DNA of 64,000 nucleotides from Oligoflexia bacterium (GCA_015231955.1 JADGAN010000003.1:87908-151907); one strand, 5' to 3'. Positions 9,781-18,822 are shown, counted from the first letter of the stretch. Program-made: numbers and translations. Notes: generated by a model not told the origin, from the letters alone.

Positions 9781-10241
9781 CGACGAATGATCTGGCTCAA
9801 ATCTTGTCTAGTGTTTAAATAGTTAATGGCATGAATGAAGGCCTGATAGCTTGAAAGGAATTTATAGTTGGTCTCACTTACTTTGGAGCAATCAATCCAC
9901 TGACAAGCGCTGTGTTCATGGGGGTCGAGAGCAATTTGTGCTGACTTGTTATTTAAGATAACTAAGAACACATGCTCAGTAACAAAGTTCTCGTTTTGAT
10001 CTGTAAATTGAAACTTAAATTGTAGGTCGATGATGGATTGAGAAAGTTTAATTCCACTCTCTTCCAAAAGCTCACGTTCAGCAGCTTTGGCCAAAGACTC
10101 ACCCTCTTCCACACTGCCGGTGATATTTTGCCAAAAAGACCCTCTGGCCTCATTGGTTTTCATGAGTAGGATATCGAGCTGCGATCCTGTGTGGGCAATC
10201 ACAACAACTTGTACTTTTTCTTTCGGCGTCCCTTTAGGCAT
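9774..10241 (-). CDS. Nudix hydrolase, NudB-like
   Basis: 155 residues from the ATG at 10239-10241, which has an AAGGAG ribosome-binding site 8 nt upstream; a longer in-frame start at 10364 lacks one. The Nudix box is complete: G-x5-E-x7-REL-x-EE-x-G in GSVEEGESLAKAAERELLEE followed by SG. The preceding FWQNITGSVEEGE resembles E. coli NudB (dihydroneopterin triphosphate diphosphatase, folate pathway). A general nucleotide-pyrophosphatase role is equally possible. It is the first gene of an operon with two exported proteins, which is unusual for a housekeeping Nudix enzyme. Confidence 0.85.
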   Translation of the reverse strand: MPKGTPKEKVQVVVIAHTGSQLDILLMKTNEARGSFWQNITGSVEEGESLAKAAERELLEESGIKLSQSIIDLQFKFQFTDQNENFVTEHVFLVILNNKSAQIALDPHEHSACQWIDCSKVSETNYKFLSSYQAFIHAINYLNTRQDLSQIIRRW

Positions 10242-10403
10242 AATGGTCACTCCTTCTATCTTATAAATAGATCTTAACATAAAGTAATTCGGCATCATCA
10301 TCTTTTGTATGCAATAAATAATTAGTTGTACAATTTTCTTAACCATTGTAGGATGGATCGCCAAATAGACATGTTATGTTTATTGCTTTTAGGAGCTTAA
10401 AGA

Positions 10404-11075
10404 ATGGAATCGATCGATCTAATGATTTACAATTTGGCCTTAGGGCTTCCAGGAATGTTGATTGCAGTTGTTGCCCATGAGGTGGCCCACGGAGCGATGG
10501 CCCTTCATTTTGGTGATCCCACAGCAAAAGATGCTGGACGTCTCTCTATGAACCCGATCGTTCACCTCGATTTACTTGGGAGCGTGATCATGCCGCTGAT
10601 TGGAGCAGTTTTAGGAGGGGTGATGTTTGGATGGGCAAAACCGGTTCCAATCAATCCCCGCAACTTTCCCTCTGATGCAAAGGGGATTCGTAGGGCCATC
10701 TTTTGGGTGAGCTTTGCCGGCCCTTTGACTAACTTTATTCTCATGATTATTTCAGGCTTTTTAATGGTGGTGATTGCAAAATATGCCTCCCCAGATTTTT
10801 ATCTTTATGAACCGCTAGTGGAGATTTTGAAACAGTCGGTTTATATTAATACCATTATTGGTGCATTTAATCTTATCCCCATTCCGCCGCTTGATGGCTC
10901 AAAAATGGTCTCTGCCTTTTTAAGTTACAATGCCCAAATGAAATATGATGAGTTATCTAAGTACGGGATGATCTTCTTGCTAATTCTTCTATTTACCGGA
11001 GTGGCACGCTATATTTTCTTTCCATTTATCTTTGTGGCCCAAAAAGTGTTGGAACTATTCTACAGCATATTATAG
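10404..11075 (+). CDS. Site-2-protease-like membrane metalloprotease, M50 family
   Basis: 223 residues, polytopic. The zinc-binding HEVAH lies in the first membrane helix (about residues 26-30), and the third ligand Asp is in NLIPIPPLDGSK near residue 160. The FGWAKPVPINPRNF segment and GPLTNFIL are typical of the short YwhC/Rip-like M50B subgroup, which lacks PDZ or CBS domains. It would cleave transmembrane substrates; the target is unknown. An AGGAG ribosome-binding site sits 9 nt before the ATG. The divergent Nudix operon shares the 162-bp upstream region. Confidence 0.88.
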   Translation: MESIDLMIYNLALGLPGMLIAVVAHEVAHGAMALHFGDPTAKDAGRLSMNPIVHLDLLGSVIMPLIGAVLGGVMFGWAKPVPINPRNFPSDAKGIRRAIFWVSFAGPLTNFILMIISGFLMVVIAKYASPDFYLYEPLVEILKQSVYINTIIGAFNLIPIPPLDGSKMVSAFLSYNAQMKYDELSKYGMIFLLILLFTGVARYIFFPFIFVAQKVLELFYSIL

Positions 11076-11147
11076 GATGTTATTATTTTGAAAGACACCA
11101 ATTGAAATGGGCAACTTTTTTTTGTTTTTTCCTTGGGCCAAAATTCT

Positions 11148-11978
11148 ATGTTGGAAAATGATATTCAAGTTAAAACGACCTACTACGATGGGCCATTAGG
11201 TCTGCTTCTCCATTTGATCCAAAAAGAGGAAATGGATATCAAAAAACTCAACATTGCTGTGATCACAGAGCAATATCTCGAGTATTTGAGTCAAATGAGG
11301 GAGCTGAATTTTGACCATGCTGGTGATTATTTGTATATGGCATCGACACTTTTGCTGCTTAAGTCACGAGCTTGCATTGATGATGATGACAATGTTCGTG
11401 AGCTGCTCACTGATGAGAGTGGGGGAGCTGCTATTACAAGCAGGACAGAGCTTATTCGACGCCTCGAGGAGTTAGATCGTTTTCAAAAATTGGGAAAAGC
11501 GCTGTGGTCGCGGACAAAACTGGGGCATGAAACATTTGTGCGCACGCGAGGTGGTCGTAAGGCCTTATTAAACACCATTCTCACTGCAATGGATTTAAAT
11601 GAATTGATCTTGTGCATGGCCAATATTGTAGGACGAGAGAAGTCCAAAATTACTTATAAGCGAGATCCCTATTCAGTCAAGGATAAGATTCTCTTTTTGA
11701 GACGGTTTCTTGTTCCTGGGAACACCTACTCTTTTCGTGATATTGTCGAAAAAGATGAAAATTCAAGTCGCTTTGGGCTACAGCATCTGGTGGTCGCTTT
11801 TTCCGCGATTTTGGAGTTGGCAAGACTAAAGAAGGTTTTGGTCTTTCAAGACGAGCATATTCAAGAAATTTATGTTGAAGTGATTGCTTCACTTCAAGAT
11901 TTTGATATCAATTTGGTCGATAGCTATGCAGAAAGTAGTGCAAATGAGTCTCTTGCAATACCGAGTGAGGTTCAATAA
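11148..11978 (+). CDS. scpA: Segregation and condensation protein ScpA
   Basis: 276 residues from the ATG at 11148 (a TTG five codons upstream is an alternative; neither has a good ribosome-binding site). The N-terminal kleisin signature is present: the YDGPLGLLLHLIQKEEMDI motif, then LNIAVITEQYLEYL. The winged-helix C-terminus follows (about 180-255). ScpA bridges the SMC heads in the bacterial condensin with ScpB. scpB starts on the base after its stop codon, so the two are translationally coupled. Confidence 0.92.
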   Translation: MLENDIQVKTTYYDGPLGLLLHLIQKEEMDIKKLNIAVITEQYLEYLSQMRELNFDHAGDYLYMASTLLLLKSRACIDDDDNVRELLTDESGGAAITSRTELIRRLEELDRFQKLGKALWSRTKLGHETFVRTRGGRKALLNTILTAMDLNELILCMANIVGREKSKITYKRDPYSVKDKILFLRRFLVPGNTYSFRDIVEKDENSSRFGLQHLVVAFSAILELARLKKVLVFQDEHIQEIYVEVIASLQDFDINLVDSYAESSANESLAIPSEVQ

Positions 11979-13421
11979 ATGAAAATGGATCAACAGATTA
12001 AAGAAAATAATAGTGAGAATAATGAGAATGGGGATGATAATTTTTTGGATTTGCCGCTTTTGATGGCCTTAAGCGCTGGTGCAAGTGCTAGTGCTAGTGC
12101 TAGTGTTGGTGACGATATCGATATCGATGTTGTCTATGATGAAAGCGTTGTAGTTGTGGAAGCTAGTACGAAGAGTGAGACTACAGAGGAGATTATTCCT
12201 ATCAGTGAAGTGAGTGAGGATCTCATTTGTGGTGCTATTGAGGCGTTGGTTTTCATGAGCGAGCGCCCAGTCTCTTTAAAGAAGTTAAAAGATGAGATCT
12301 CTAGGCAAGTGGGACAGGTGTTGACATTAACGACGATCTCTAATGCTATTGCCAGGCTTCAAAAAGAGTATGAGGGCAAACACCATGGGATCCGCTTATT
12401 AGAGGTTGCAGAGGGGTATCAATTTCGAACCAAAGTGGATTATGCCAGGTATATTCAATCAATGTATAAAGTTGCGGCCTTGATGCTTACTCCTTCTGCA
12501 CTAGAGGTTTTGGCGATTATTGCTTATCGCGGGCCAGTTGGAAGGCCTGAGATTGATAAGATTCGTGGTGTGGATAACTCACACTTGATTCGCGCGCTTC
12601 TTGATAAAAAATTGATTAGAGTGGTGAAGCGTGCAGACGATTTAGGGAGAAGCGTCCTTTATGGGACGACGGACTATTTTCTAGAGGTGTTTAATCTTCG
12701 GGCACTAGAGGATCTGCCTCCTGAGCATGAGTTGGAACTTATGAATGCCAAGCAAGATATGGGCGATATTTCCGATATTAAAAGTTATCTGCATGGCAGT
12801 TTTCACAATACGTTTACTGAAGTGGAGCTGGCAGAGCTTGATGAACTCAGTAAGAACATCAAATCGATCAATGTAGATACTGCCTTTACTCGCTCCCTTA
12901 AGGGAAGTGAGGCGCTGGAGAAAAAAGGGGAGAAGCAAGAGGATAGTGGTAGTAGTGATAACAATAGTAGTGAAGTCTCCGCTGTCGTGGTGGAAAAGGC
13001 CAAAACCGCCTTTGAAATCTTAGAGGAGTTTCTGCTTCGAAATGAGATTGTGGCGCAAAATAAAGAGGCCGCAAGCTCTCCTGCTGCTCAGGCAGATATA
13101 TGCTTTGCTATGCTTGGAATTGCAAAAATGCAGGAAGAGATTGCTCCTGTGATTGAAGGGGGCGTTGAAACAGAGGCAGAGGCAGAGGTCGGCGCAATAG
13201 AAGTAGAAGAAGTAGAAGAAGTAGGAGCTGAACTAGTAGAAGCGGTATTAAAACCAGAAGAAGAGCGGCCGCATGATATCAACTACTGGCTTGGTGGTGA
13301 CGAATTTGAGGATGAGGAGCTTACAGAGAGTGGTGAGGCGGGAAGTGATGAGGAGGAGGTTTTGGCCGTGGGTGAATTAGAGCTTGTTGAGCGTAAGGGA
13401 GAGAACCTGCATATTTCGTAA
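11979..13421 (+). CDS. scpB: Segregation and condensation protein ScpB with long acidic extensions
   Basis: 480 residues, more than twice the usual length of about 200. The ScpB core (two winged helices) is at about residues 80-255, with IIAYRGPVGRPEIDKIRGV diagnostic. Residues 1-75 are polar and include an Ala-Ser run (GASASASASV). Residues 256-480 are acidic and low-complexity, with AEAEVGAIEVEEVEEVG-type repeats, so they are probably disordered. The ATG directly abuts the scpA stop. The extension is in frame and the gene is intact. Its role is unknown; it could bind basic partners or be neutral expansion. Confidence 0.92.
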   Translation: MKMDQQIKENNSENNENGDDNFLDLPLLMALSAGASASASASVGDDIDIDVVYDESVVVVEASTKSETTEEIIPISEVSEDLICGAIEALVFMSERPVSLKKLKDEISRQVGQVLTLTTISNAIARLQKEYEGKHHGIRLLEVAEGYQFRTKVDYARYIQSMYKVAALMLTPSALEVLAIIAYRGPVGRPEIDKIRGVDNSHLIRALLDKKLIRVVKRADDLGRSVLYGTTDYFLEVFNLRALEDLPPEHELELMNAKQDMGDISDIKSYLHGSFHNTFTEVELAELDELSKNIKSINVDTAFTRSLKGSEALEKKGEKQEDSGSSDNNSSEVSAVVVEKAKTAFEILEEFLLRNEIVAQNKEAASSPAAQADICFAMLGIAKMQEEIAPVIEGGVETEAEAEVGAIEVEEVEEVGAELVEAVLKPEEERPHDINYWLGGDEFEDEELTESGEAGSDEEEVLAVGELELVERKGENLHIS

Positions 13422-13521
13422 CTGCTCACACCCTTCGGCCATCTACCCTCTACCGGATGCTGAAAGTTGCTTAGCTAACAGCATTTGGTTGAGAGGTGAA
13501 GGTTGAGGGGTGTGAGCAGTT
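13420..13521. repeat. About 100-bp imperfect inverted repeat between scpB and the pseudouridine synthase gene
   Basis: The outer arms AACTGCTCACACCC (13420-13433) and GGGTGTGAGCAGTT (13508-13521) are exact reverse complements. An inner pair follows: the CCTCTACCGGATGCTG region with the CAGCATTTGGTTGAGAGG region (mostly paired, with G-T or mismatch positions), leaving a loop around AAAGTTGCTTAGCTAA. No T-tract follows, so it is not a standard intrinsic terminator. It could be a processed RNA hairpin or a MITE-like element. No second copy was noticed in the window. Confidence 0.75.
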
Positions 13522-13633
13522 ACCATATTTCTTAATTAAGGTAGGCCTGCAAAACAGCGGTTGTCATTTTCAATTAATCTATATATATTGCATCGATTAA
13601 AATAAACCCAGATTAGTTTTGAGAGGCCATTAC

Positions 13634-14695
13634 ATGGTGGAAAGCAGTAAAAAGAGTAAAGGTGTTCGCTTACATAAGTTTATTGCCGATTCTGGCATAA
13701 CTTCAAGAAGAAAAGCAGAAGAGATGATCCTTGATGGGCTAGTTGCCGTAAATGAAGAGGTTGTTACTACTTTAGGCACGACAGTGGATCCCGATGTGGA
13801 TGTGGTGAGTGTTGAAGGGAGAGTGGTTGAGGCCAGGCACCTAGAAAAAATTTATATTCTTTTTCATAAACCGCGCGGCTGTGTGACGACGCTCTCCGAT
13901 CCTGAAGGACGAGAGACCGTTATGGATTATATGGGAAGGATTCCACAGCGAATCTATCCTGTAGGGCGGCTTGATTACTATTCGGAAGGGCTGTTGCTAC
14001 TGACTAATGATGGAGACGTTGCTAATCGAATTATGCATCCCAAGCATGAGGTGATGAAGATTTATGAAGTGAAAGTTTTTGGGATTGTCACCGATGATAT
14101 TTTAAGAAAACTACGAAAAGGGGTTTTAAGTCCTGATGGTCTTTTAAAACCAGATATGGTGAGAATCATTAAGCAGTTGCCACAAAAGACGTGGCTTGAA
14201 TTTAGAATTCATGAGGGGAAAAACCGTGAGATTCGTCGAATTTGTGAGGTGGTGGGGCTTACGATTGATAAATTAAAGCGCATCTCCATTGCTAACTTAA
14301 CTATCGATGGCCTTGCTCCTGGAAAGTATCGCTTTCTTACCAAGCATGAGCTTTTTTCAAAGCTTGGTTGGAGTTTAAAAGACGAAGATTATCAAAAGAA
14401 CTTTCCTAAAGATGAAGAGATCTATCGCGATGGTAAGAAAAGTTTAAAGATTGCCAAAAGAGGCGACCTTCGCATTGAGCGAGGAAAGGTTAGAAGAGCG
14501 GATGATGAAAAATATATTCGCTATCGTTCTCAGCACTATGTAGAGACCATGAAAAAACAGGCCGAACTTAAGGATAAGTTGCCTCCGCTGGAGAAGAAAA
14601 CGGTTCGAAGGGGGGCAAAAGTTGTTAAGCGAGGGGGCGGCCGTAAGCCTGCGAATAAAACAGCAACAACACGAGGGGAGAGGGGACGACGATGA
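13634..14695 (+). CDS. rluB: RsuA/RluB-family rRNA pseudouridine synthase
   Basis: 353 residues from the ATG at 13634, which has a GAGAGG ribosome-binding site at 13621-13626. An S4 RNA-binding domain (about residues 10-65, HKFIADSGITSRRKAEEMI) precedes the catalytic domain with the GRLDYYSEGLLLLTNDGD motif holding the catalytic Asp, then the NREIRRICEVVGL segment. The last ~75 residues are a Lys/Arg-rich tail (RRGAKVVKRGGGRKPAN), probably for rRNA binding. RluB (23S U2605) fits better than RsuA because of the tail, but the precise site is inferred. scpA-scpB-rluB is a common bacterial gene order. It overlaps nikR by 4 bp (ATGA). Confidence 0.88.
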   Translation: MVESSKKSKGVRLHKFIADSGITSRRKAEEMILDGLVAVNEEVVTTLGTTVDPDVDVVSVEGRVVEARHLEKIYILFHKPRGCVTTLSDPEGRETVMDYMGRIPQRIYPVGRLDYYSEGLLLLTNDGDVANRIMHPKHEVMKIYEVKVFGIVTDDILRKLRKGVLSPDGLLKPDMVRIIKQLPQKTWLEFRIHEGKNREIRRICEVVGLTIDKLKRISIANLTIDGLAPGKYRFLTKHELFSKLGWSLKDEDYQKNFPKDEEIYRDGKKSLKIAKRGDLRIERGKVRRADDEKYIRYRSQHYVETMKKQAELKDKLPPLEKKTVRRGAKVVKRGGGRKPANKTATTRGERGRR

Positions 14696-15087
14696 GGCGC
14701 TTTGCAATCTCGCTTAGTGATCAATTAGCAGATAAGTTTGATCAGTTTATAAAAAAAGAAAAGCTTGCTAATCGCTCGGTTGCCATTGCAAATATTATGG
14801 CCAAAGAGATTGCTAAACACTCTTGGACTAATGATCCTTCTGAAGAAGTTACAGCAGCGGTAACTTTAGTTTATGACCACCATAAGGGGCCGATTGCCAA
14901 GAAGTTGACCGATATCCAACACGATCATCATCAAAATATTATCTGTTCTCAGCACATTCATTTATCCCATGACGACTGCTTGGATGTAGTTGTGTGCAAG
15001 GGAACAGCAATAAGCATTAAGAAATTTTACGATCAAATCAAAAGCGTGAAGTCACTCAAATCACACTCTATTTCTATCTTTGGATAA
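14692..15087 (+). CDS. nikR: Nickel-responsive transcriptional regulator NikR
   Basis: 131 residues. A ribbon-helix-helix DNA-binding N-terminus (RRFAISLSDQLADKFDQF) is followed by the ACT-like nickel domain. The square-planar Ni ligands known from E. coli NikR (H76, H87, H89, C95) align with H77, H88, H90 and C96 in QHDHHQN and HIHLSHDDCLD. With nickel bound it should repress nickel uptake genes. It overlaps rluB by 4 bp yet precedes the nickel transporter genes, so it may also be read from the rluB transcript. Confidence 0.93.
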   Translation: MRRFAISLSDQLADKFDQFIKKEKLANRSVAIANIMAKEIAKHSWTNDPSEEVTAAVTLVYDHHKGPIAKKLTDIQHDHHQNIICSQHIHLSHDDCLDVVVCKGTAISIKKFYDQIKSVKSLKSHSISIFG

Positions 15088-15219
15088 TACTCTGTGCTAG
15101 TAAAAAATGTAAAATAATCTTGAAAAAAAAAATGAAACCAATTATGTTATCAAAAGGGTTGTAATATTTTTTTAAAAAATCGTAATACTGGTTTTTATTT
15201 TCCAAGCAGGAGGGAGTTT

Positions 15220-16698
15220 GTGAAGAGGTCTGTAACTACATTATTATTCTTGTTATCTTTGGTTTCACTGGTCTCGTCAACAATGGCGGCAACTGGAGAA
15301 GGGGTTATTTATCACCATCCCTTTTCTTTGGATGCTTTGATAAAAAGTATTCAGTATCCACACAATAAAGAGTGGCCACCCAGTGAAGTTGAATATCAGG
15401 GAAGTTTTCCTTGTACAGCAAAAAAATGCTTTACGCTTAAAGAGATCTCTGAGGAGACAGTGAAGCGGGGTTTTGAAAGTCGTAAAGAGTGGGAGAGTGT
15501 TCAACAATCACGTGGAAGAGTATTAGAGTCGCTAGGGCAACTGCTTCCTCGCTTTGAGATGACTCTTGGGCATGGGATTGATTGGCCTGCCGCTGCCCTT
15601 GATGTGGTTACGAATCTTTTAGGATTTATGATTCCTTCCAATTGGTTTAGTTGGAAAGAGTCCAAATTGAACCTGCAAGCACAACGCTATTCTTACCTTA
15701 CGTTGTTACAGCAACAGTTATTATCCTCTAAGGTGATTTATTACAATATTCATCAAATGCAGATGCAGTATCAAATCTATGATTATTATACCAGTCGTGT
15801 TGGAACATTGATTGAGGAGCTAAAGAGGAATTATAGGGAGGATGGGCCGGTTCCTGCTGACTACATCTTAGTGCTAGAGAATTTTCATGCTGATCTTATG
15901 ATTGAACAAGTTGCTATAAAAAATGGTTTAGATCAAATTAACTCTGAGGTCATTCCTCTCTTTAACCTCGGAGAAAATTGGAATAGCTTTGGTATTGTTG
16001 CAATGGATATAGATGCTGAAACCAAGCAATTTTTTGCGGGGACAAACCCAGAGGTTTTAATTCCTGCAAATTTTGAGACTATGGTAATGAAGAACTCGAC
16101 GGAGCTAAAGACGATAACTTATCTTCGACATGCCTCTAAGTATGCAACATTGGTACGGATCTTTGATTTCTTTTCGGTTGGAGAAGAAGGTAATAGATCA
16201 ATAGGTTTTTCAATTGGGCTAGATAACTTTGCACGTGTGAAAATATCACGTTCGCAATCTCGTGTTTTAGATATTGAAAAAGAGAAAATGGTGGCCAATT
16301 TACGACAAGCAATTTACAGGTTAAAGAGCAACTATCGCATGGCCTATGATCTCTACCGTGAAGCAGATAAAGGAAAAGTTCCTAACCGTCAGTGGTTGAT
16401 GACGGCCCTTGGTGTCTATGCAAATTGTGGTGCAATTAATACCTGGGAGTTAAAAGATTTTATCTTTTGGGCCTTAAGGTTTGAAACCAGTAAGAGTCAG
16501 GCCAAGCATTTGGTATTGATTACCAAAGCGGAGCAAGAGTACCTACAGGGGGATTCGTTAATCTATTCCTCTCTAAATCAGAAGTTACCTGAAGCTCGTA
16601 GTTTACATTGGTGGAGTGATCGTATAAAAATTCGTGAAAATAATAGTATTGATGCTGCCATCGCAAGAGGTGAGCTGGTTTTGAATGAGGAGATTTAG
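15220..16698 (+). CDS. Exported helical protein of the nickel locus, possibly TolC/OEP-like
   Basis: 492 residues. It starts at GTG (15220) with an AGGAGGG ribosome-binding site. A signal peptide is visible at residues 1-24 (TLLFLLSLVSLVSSTMAA). The rest is mostly helical with long heptad-like stretches (about 170-260 and 340-390), reminiscent of outer-membrane efflux proteins, but I cannot identify the family. It stands between nikR and nikM with only 4 bp to nikM, so it is probably expressed with the nickel transporter. An envelope role in nickel traffic is inferred from position only. Confidence 0.7.
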   Translation: MKRSVTTLLFLLSLVSLVSSTMAATGEGVIYHHPFSLDALIKSIQYPHNKEWPPSEVEYQGSFPCTAKKCFTLKEISEETVKRGFESRKEWESVQQSRGRVLESLGQLLPRFEMTLGHGIDWPAAALDVVTNLLGFMIPSNWFSWKESKLNLQAQRYSYLTLLQQQLLSSKVIYYNIHQMQMQYQIYDYYTSRVGTLIEELKRNYREDGPVPADYILVLENFHADLMIEQVAIKNGLDQINSEVIPLFNLGENWNSFGIVAMDIDAETKQFFAGTNPEVLIPANFETMVMKNSTELKTITYLRHASKYATLVRIFDFFSVGEEGNRSIGFSIGLDNFARVKISRSQSRVLDIEKEKMVANLRQAIYRLKSNYRMAYDLYREADKGKVPNRQWLMTALGVYANCGAINTWELKDFIFWALRFETSKSQAKHLVLITKAEQEYLQGDSLIYSSLNQKLPEARSLHWWSDRIKIRENNSIDAAIARGELVLNEEI

Positions 16699-16702
16699 TT
16701 AA

Positions 16703-17335
16703 ATGCATATTCCAGATGGTTTTTTGTCCATTCCAGTGAGCGCAAGTGCATGGGGTATAACAACTGTGTATGCACTGTTTGCCCATCGAAAAATGAAAGA
16801 GATGGTAGTGAAGAGCATGGAGAGTATTCCTCTGATTGCTTGTACTGCTAGTTTTATCTTTGCAGCTCAGATGTTGAATTTTCCTGTGCTGGGAGGAACG
16901 AGTGGTCACTTTTTAGGGGCGACGCTCGCAACTATTCTCTTTGGACCCTTTATTGCCTTTTTGGTGTTGTCGATTGTGCTGGCGATTCAGTGCCTGTTCT
17001 TTGCAGATGGTGGATTGCTGGCCCTGGGGGCGAACATCATTATCATGGGAGTGGTTGCTCCCTTGGTGGCAAGTGTGGTTCTAAATGGACTAAAAACTAT
17101 CATTAGCGAGCGCTGGAGCGTGCTTGTGGCCAGCTGGGCATCGGTGGTGTGCGCTTCACTTGCTTGTTCTCTTTTACTTTCGCTCTCTGGAACCATTGCC
17201 TTTGCCATTGTCACTCCGGCCATGCTCTTGGTGCATGCTTTGATTGGTATTGGGGAGGCATTAATTACAGCGGCGGCCGTCTTTTACTTGCAAAAAACTG
17301 CGGTATGGGAGGAACTCAAAGGGGTGGAAGCATGA
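16703..17335 (+). CDS. nikM: ECF-type nickel transporter substrate-binding component NikM (CbiM family)
   Basis: 210 residues. It begins with MHIPDG, whose N-terminal amine and His2 form the metal site in CbiM/NikM proteins, which is why this start is secure. Six or seven hydrophobic segments follow, with GTSGHFLGATLA and ANIIIMGVVAPLV conserved. Nickel rather than cobalt is favoured by the adjacent NikR, the PDGLE-type partner and the absence of cobalamin genes. It overlaps nikN by 4 bp. Confidence 0.9.
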   Translation: MHIPDGFLSIPVSASAWGITTVYALFAHRKMKEMVVKSMESIPLIACTASFIFAAQMLNFPVLGGTSGHFLGATLATILFGPFIAFLVLSIVLAIQCLFFADGGLLALGANIIIMGVVAPLVASVVLNGLKTIISERWSVLVASWASVVCASLACSLLLSLSGTIAFAIVTPAMLLVHALIGIGEALITAAAVFYLQKTAVWEELKGVEA

Positions 17336-17628
17336 AAACCAACAAAAAATCAATCGTTCTCTATTTGGGTTTAGCACTCTTTCTTGCAGCAGTTGTGGCC
17401 CCGTTTGCTAGCTCCTTTCCTGATGGACTGGAGTGGGTGGCCGAGGCCAAAGGATTTTTAGCAAAGGCCGAGGTATTGCAAATTTGGGAGCACTCCCCTA
17501 TGCCCGATTACGATTTGAGGGGTGGTCACGCTTTTGGAACATCAATTAGCGGAATTGTCGGAACAATTTTGGTGTTTGTGGCCACCTTTGTGTTTTCTCG
17601 GATGTTATCGAAAAGACGGTTAAAGTAA
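17332..17628 (+). CDS. nikN: Nickel transporter accessory membrane protein NikN (PDGLE domain)
   Basis: 98 residues from the ATG at 17332, which overlaps the nikM stop (ATGA). Two membrane helices (about 8-28 and 70-92) flank a periplasmic loop that begins with FPDGLEWVAEAKGF, the PDGLE signature of the small subunit found in NikMN-type systems. The loop also holds conserved-looking LRGGHAFGTSISGIVG. Much longer upstream starts in the same frame run through nikM and are not credible. Confidence 0.88.
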   Translation: MKTNKKSIVLYLGLALFLAAVVAPFASSFPDGLEWVAEAKGFLAKAEVLQIWEHSPMPDYDLRGGHAFGTSISGIVGTILVFVATFVFSRMLSKRRLK

Positions 17629-18153
17629 GTGGTGGTTAAAACTGTTTCACTCCTCTTACTCTTTGTTGCGCTTTTAGTAAGCAATACATTTTTCTTGTTG
17701 GTCATTTTAGTAGTTGCACTGGGGTTGCTTATTGCTAGAAAGTTCTCCGTGAGCATGTTCCTTAATAGAGTGCTGCTTTTGTTTCCTTTCTTGATAGCGA
17801 TCTCTATCTTTAACGTTAAAATGTTTCTTATGATTGCACTTCGAGGAGTGATTGCTATCACTCTTCTTGCTGTTATCACTGATGGGCTTAGTATTAGTTC
17901 ATTGAAACAGATTTTTAGGGCGCTTAAATTCCCTGACTATTTTTCAGAAATTTTTGCGCTGGCCTTTCGTTACTCCTTTTCACTGACGGAAGAGATTTTA
18001 TTGCTTAAGCGCTGTTTTTATCTTCGAGGTGGATTTCATCGAAAAAACTTGTTGCATAGCTCGATCTTAGGGCCGATTGTAGGGCATTTCTTTGTTCGAA
18101 CCTACTATAAGTCAAAACGCATCTATTTTATTATGAAGCTTCGAGGTTTTTAG
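17629..18153 (+). CDS. nikQ: ECF transporter transmembrane component NikQ (CbiQ/EcfT family)
   Basis: 174 residues starting at GTG directly after the nikN stop. It has about four hydrophobic segments, then the coupling-helix region that docks on the ATPase: LKRCFYLRGG and, at the C-terminus, YFIMKLRGF (Arg-Gly motifs of EcfT proteins). It is shorter than typical CbiQ proteins (about 220-250), mostly at the N-terminus. It couples NikO ATP hydrolysis to nickel import. Confidence 0.85.
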   Translation: MVVKTVSLLLLFVALLVSNTFFLLVILVVALGLLIARKFSVSMFLNRVLLLFPFLIAISIFNVKMFLMIALRGVIAITLLAVITDGLSISSLKQIFRALKFPDYFSEIFALAFRYSFSLTEEILLLKRCFYLRGGFHRKNLLHSSILGPIVGHFFVRTYYKSKRIYFIMKLRGF

Positions 18154-18822
18154 ATGGTGATTAAAATTGAAAATTTGCTAGTGAAGAGGAAAATATTCAA
18201 ACTCCAGATCGACAAGCTTCTGGTGGGTCAGTCGCAAAGAGTTGCGCTACTGGGGCATAATGGAAGTGGAAAGAGCACTCTTATTGCTGCAATGTTGAAT
18301 TTTGAAAAGCGAGCAGCAGGAGAGGTGAAGATTTTTGGACATGACCCACGAGGGGAGCTGAAAAAGGTTTTGCCACTTCTCTCTTATGTGCCTCAAAACC
18401 CTGATGAGGGGCTCTTTTGTTCTACTGTTCGTGAAGATATCCTTTTTGCTCCTCACAACTTTTCTTTGCCTTATACTGACAGTGAAATTTTAAAAAAAGT
18501 GCTGGAAAAGATTCCTGTGGTGGAAGCGCTTTTAGATCGTCCTCCTCATGAGCTGAGTTATGGGGAGAAGAAGGTTGCTGTTTTGGCCACGGCCCTTGCA
18601 ACCAATCCAAAACTTCTGATCATGGATGAGCCATTCAGTATGCTTGATTGCAGGCAAAAAGATAATTTAGAAAAAATCATCACACTCTATGAAGGCACCC
18701 TGGTGATTGCCTCTCATGAGCACGATAGGGTTGCCCGGCTATGTAAACGCTTTTTGGTGCTACAAGAAGGGATGGTTGTGTTTGATGGTGGGATGGATGA
18801 CTTAAGCGAAGCGTTCTTTTGA
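18154..18822 (+). CDS. nikO: ECF nickel transporter ATP-binding protein NikO (CbiO family)
   Basis: 222 residues. Walker A is GHNGSGKST, Walker B LLIMDEP, the H-loop IASHEHD. The signature is LSYGEKK rather than LSGGQ, as often seen in ECF ATPases. The ATG follows the nikQ stop with no gap, completing a nikM-N-Q-O operon. A single ATPase gene implies a homodimer. Confidence 0.9.
   Translation: MVIKIENLLVKRKIFKLQIDKLLVGQSQRVALLGHNGSGKSTLIAAMLNFEKRAAGEVKIFGHDPRGELKKVLPLLSYVPQNPDEGLFCSTVREDILFAPHNFSLPYTDSEILKKVLEKIPVVEALLDRPPHELSYGEKKVAVLATALATNPKLLIMDEPFSMLDCRQKDNLEKIITLYEGTLVIASHEHDRVARLCKRFLVLQEGMVVFDGGMDDLSEAFF

Noticed and set aside
15161-15194. AT-rich palindrome and GTAATA direct repeat upstream of the nickel locus, as a NikR operator
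   Set aside because: It does not match the known NikR half-sites well enough; AT-rich palindromes are expected by chance here.
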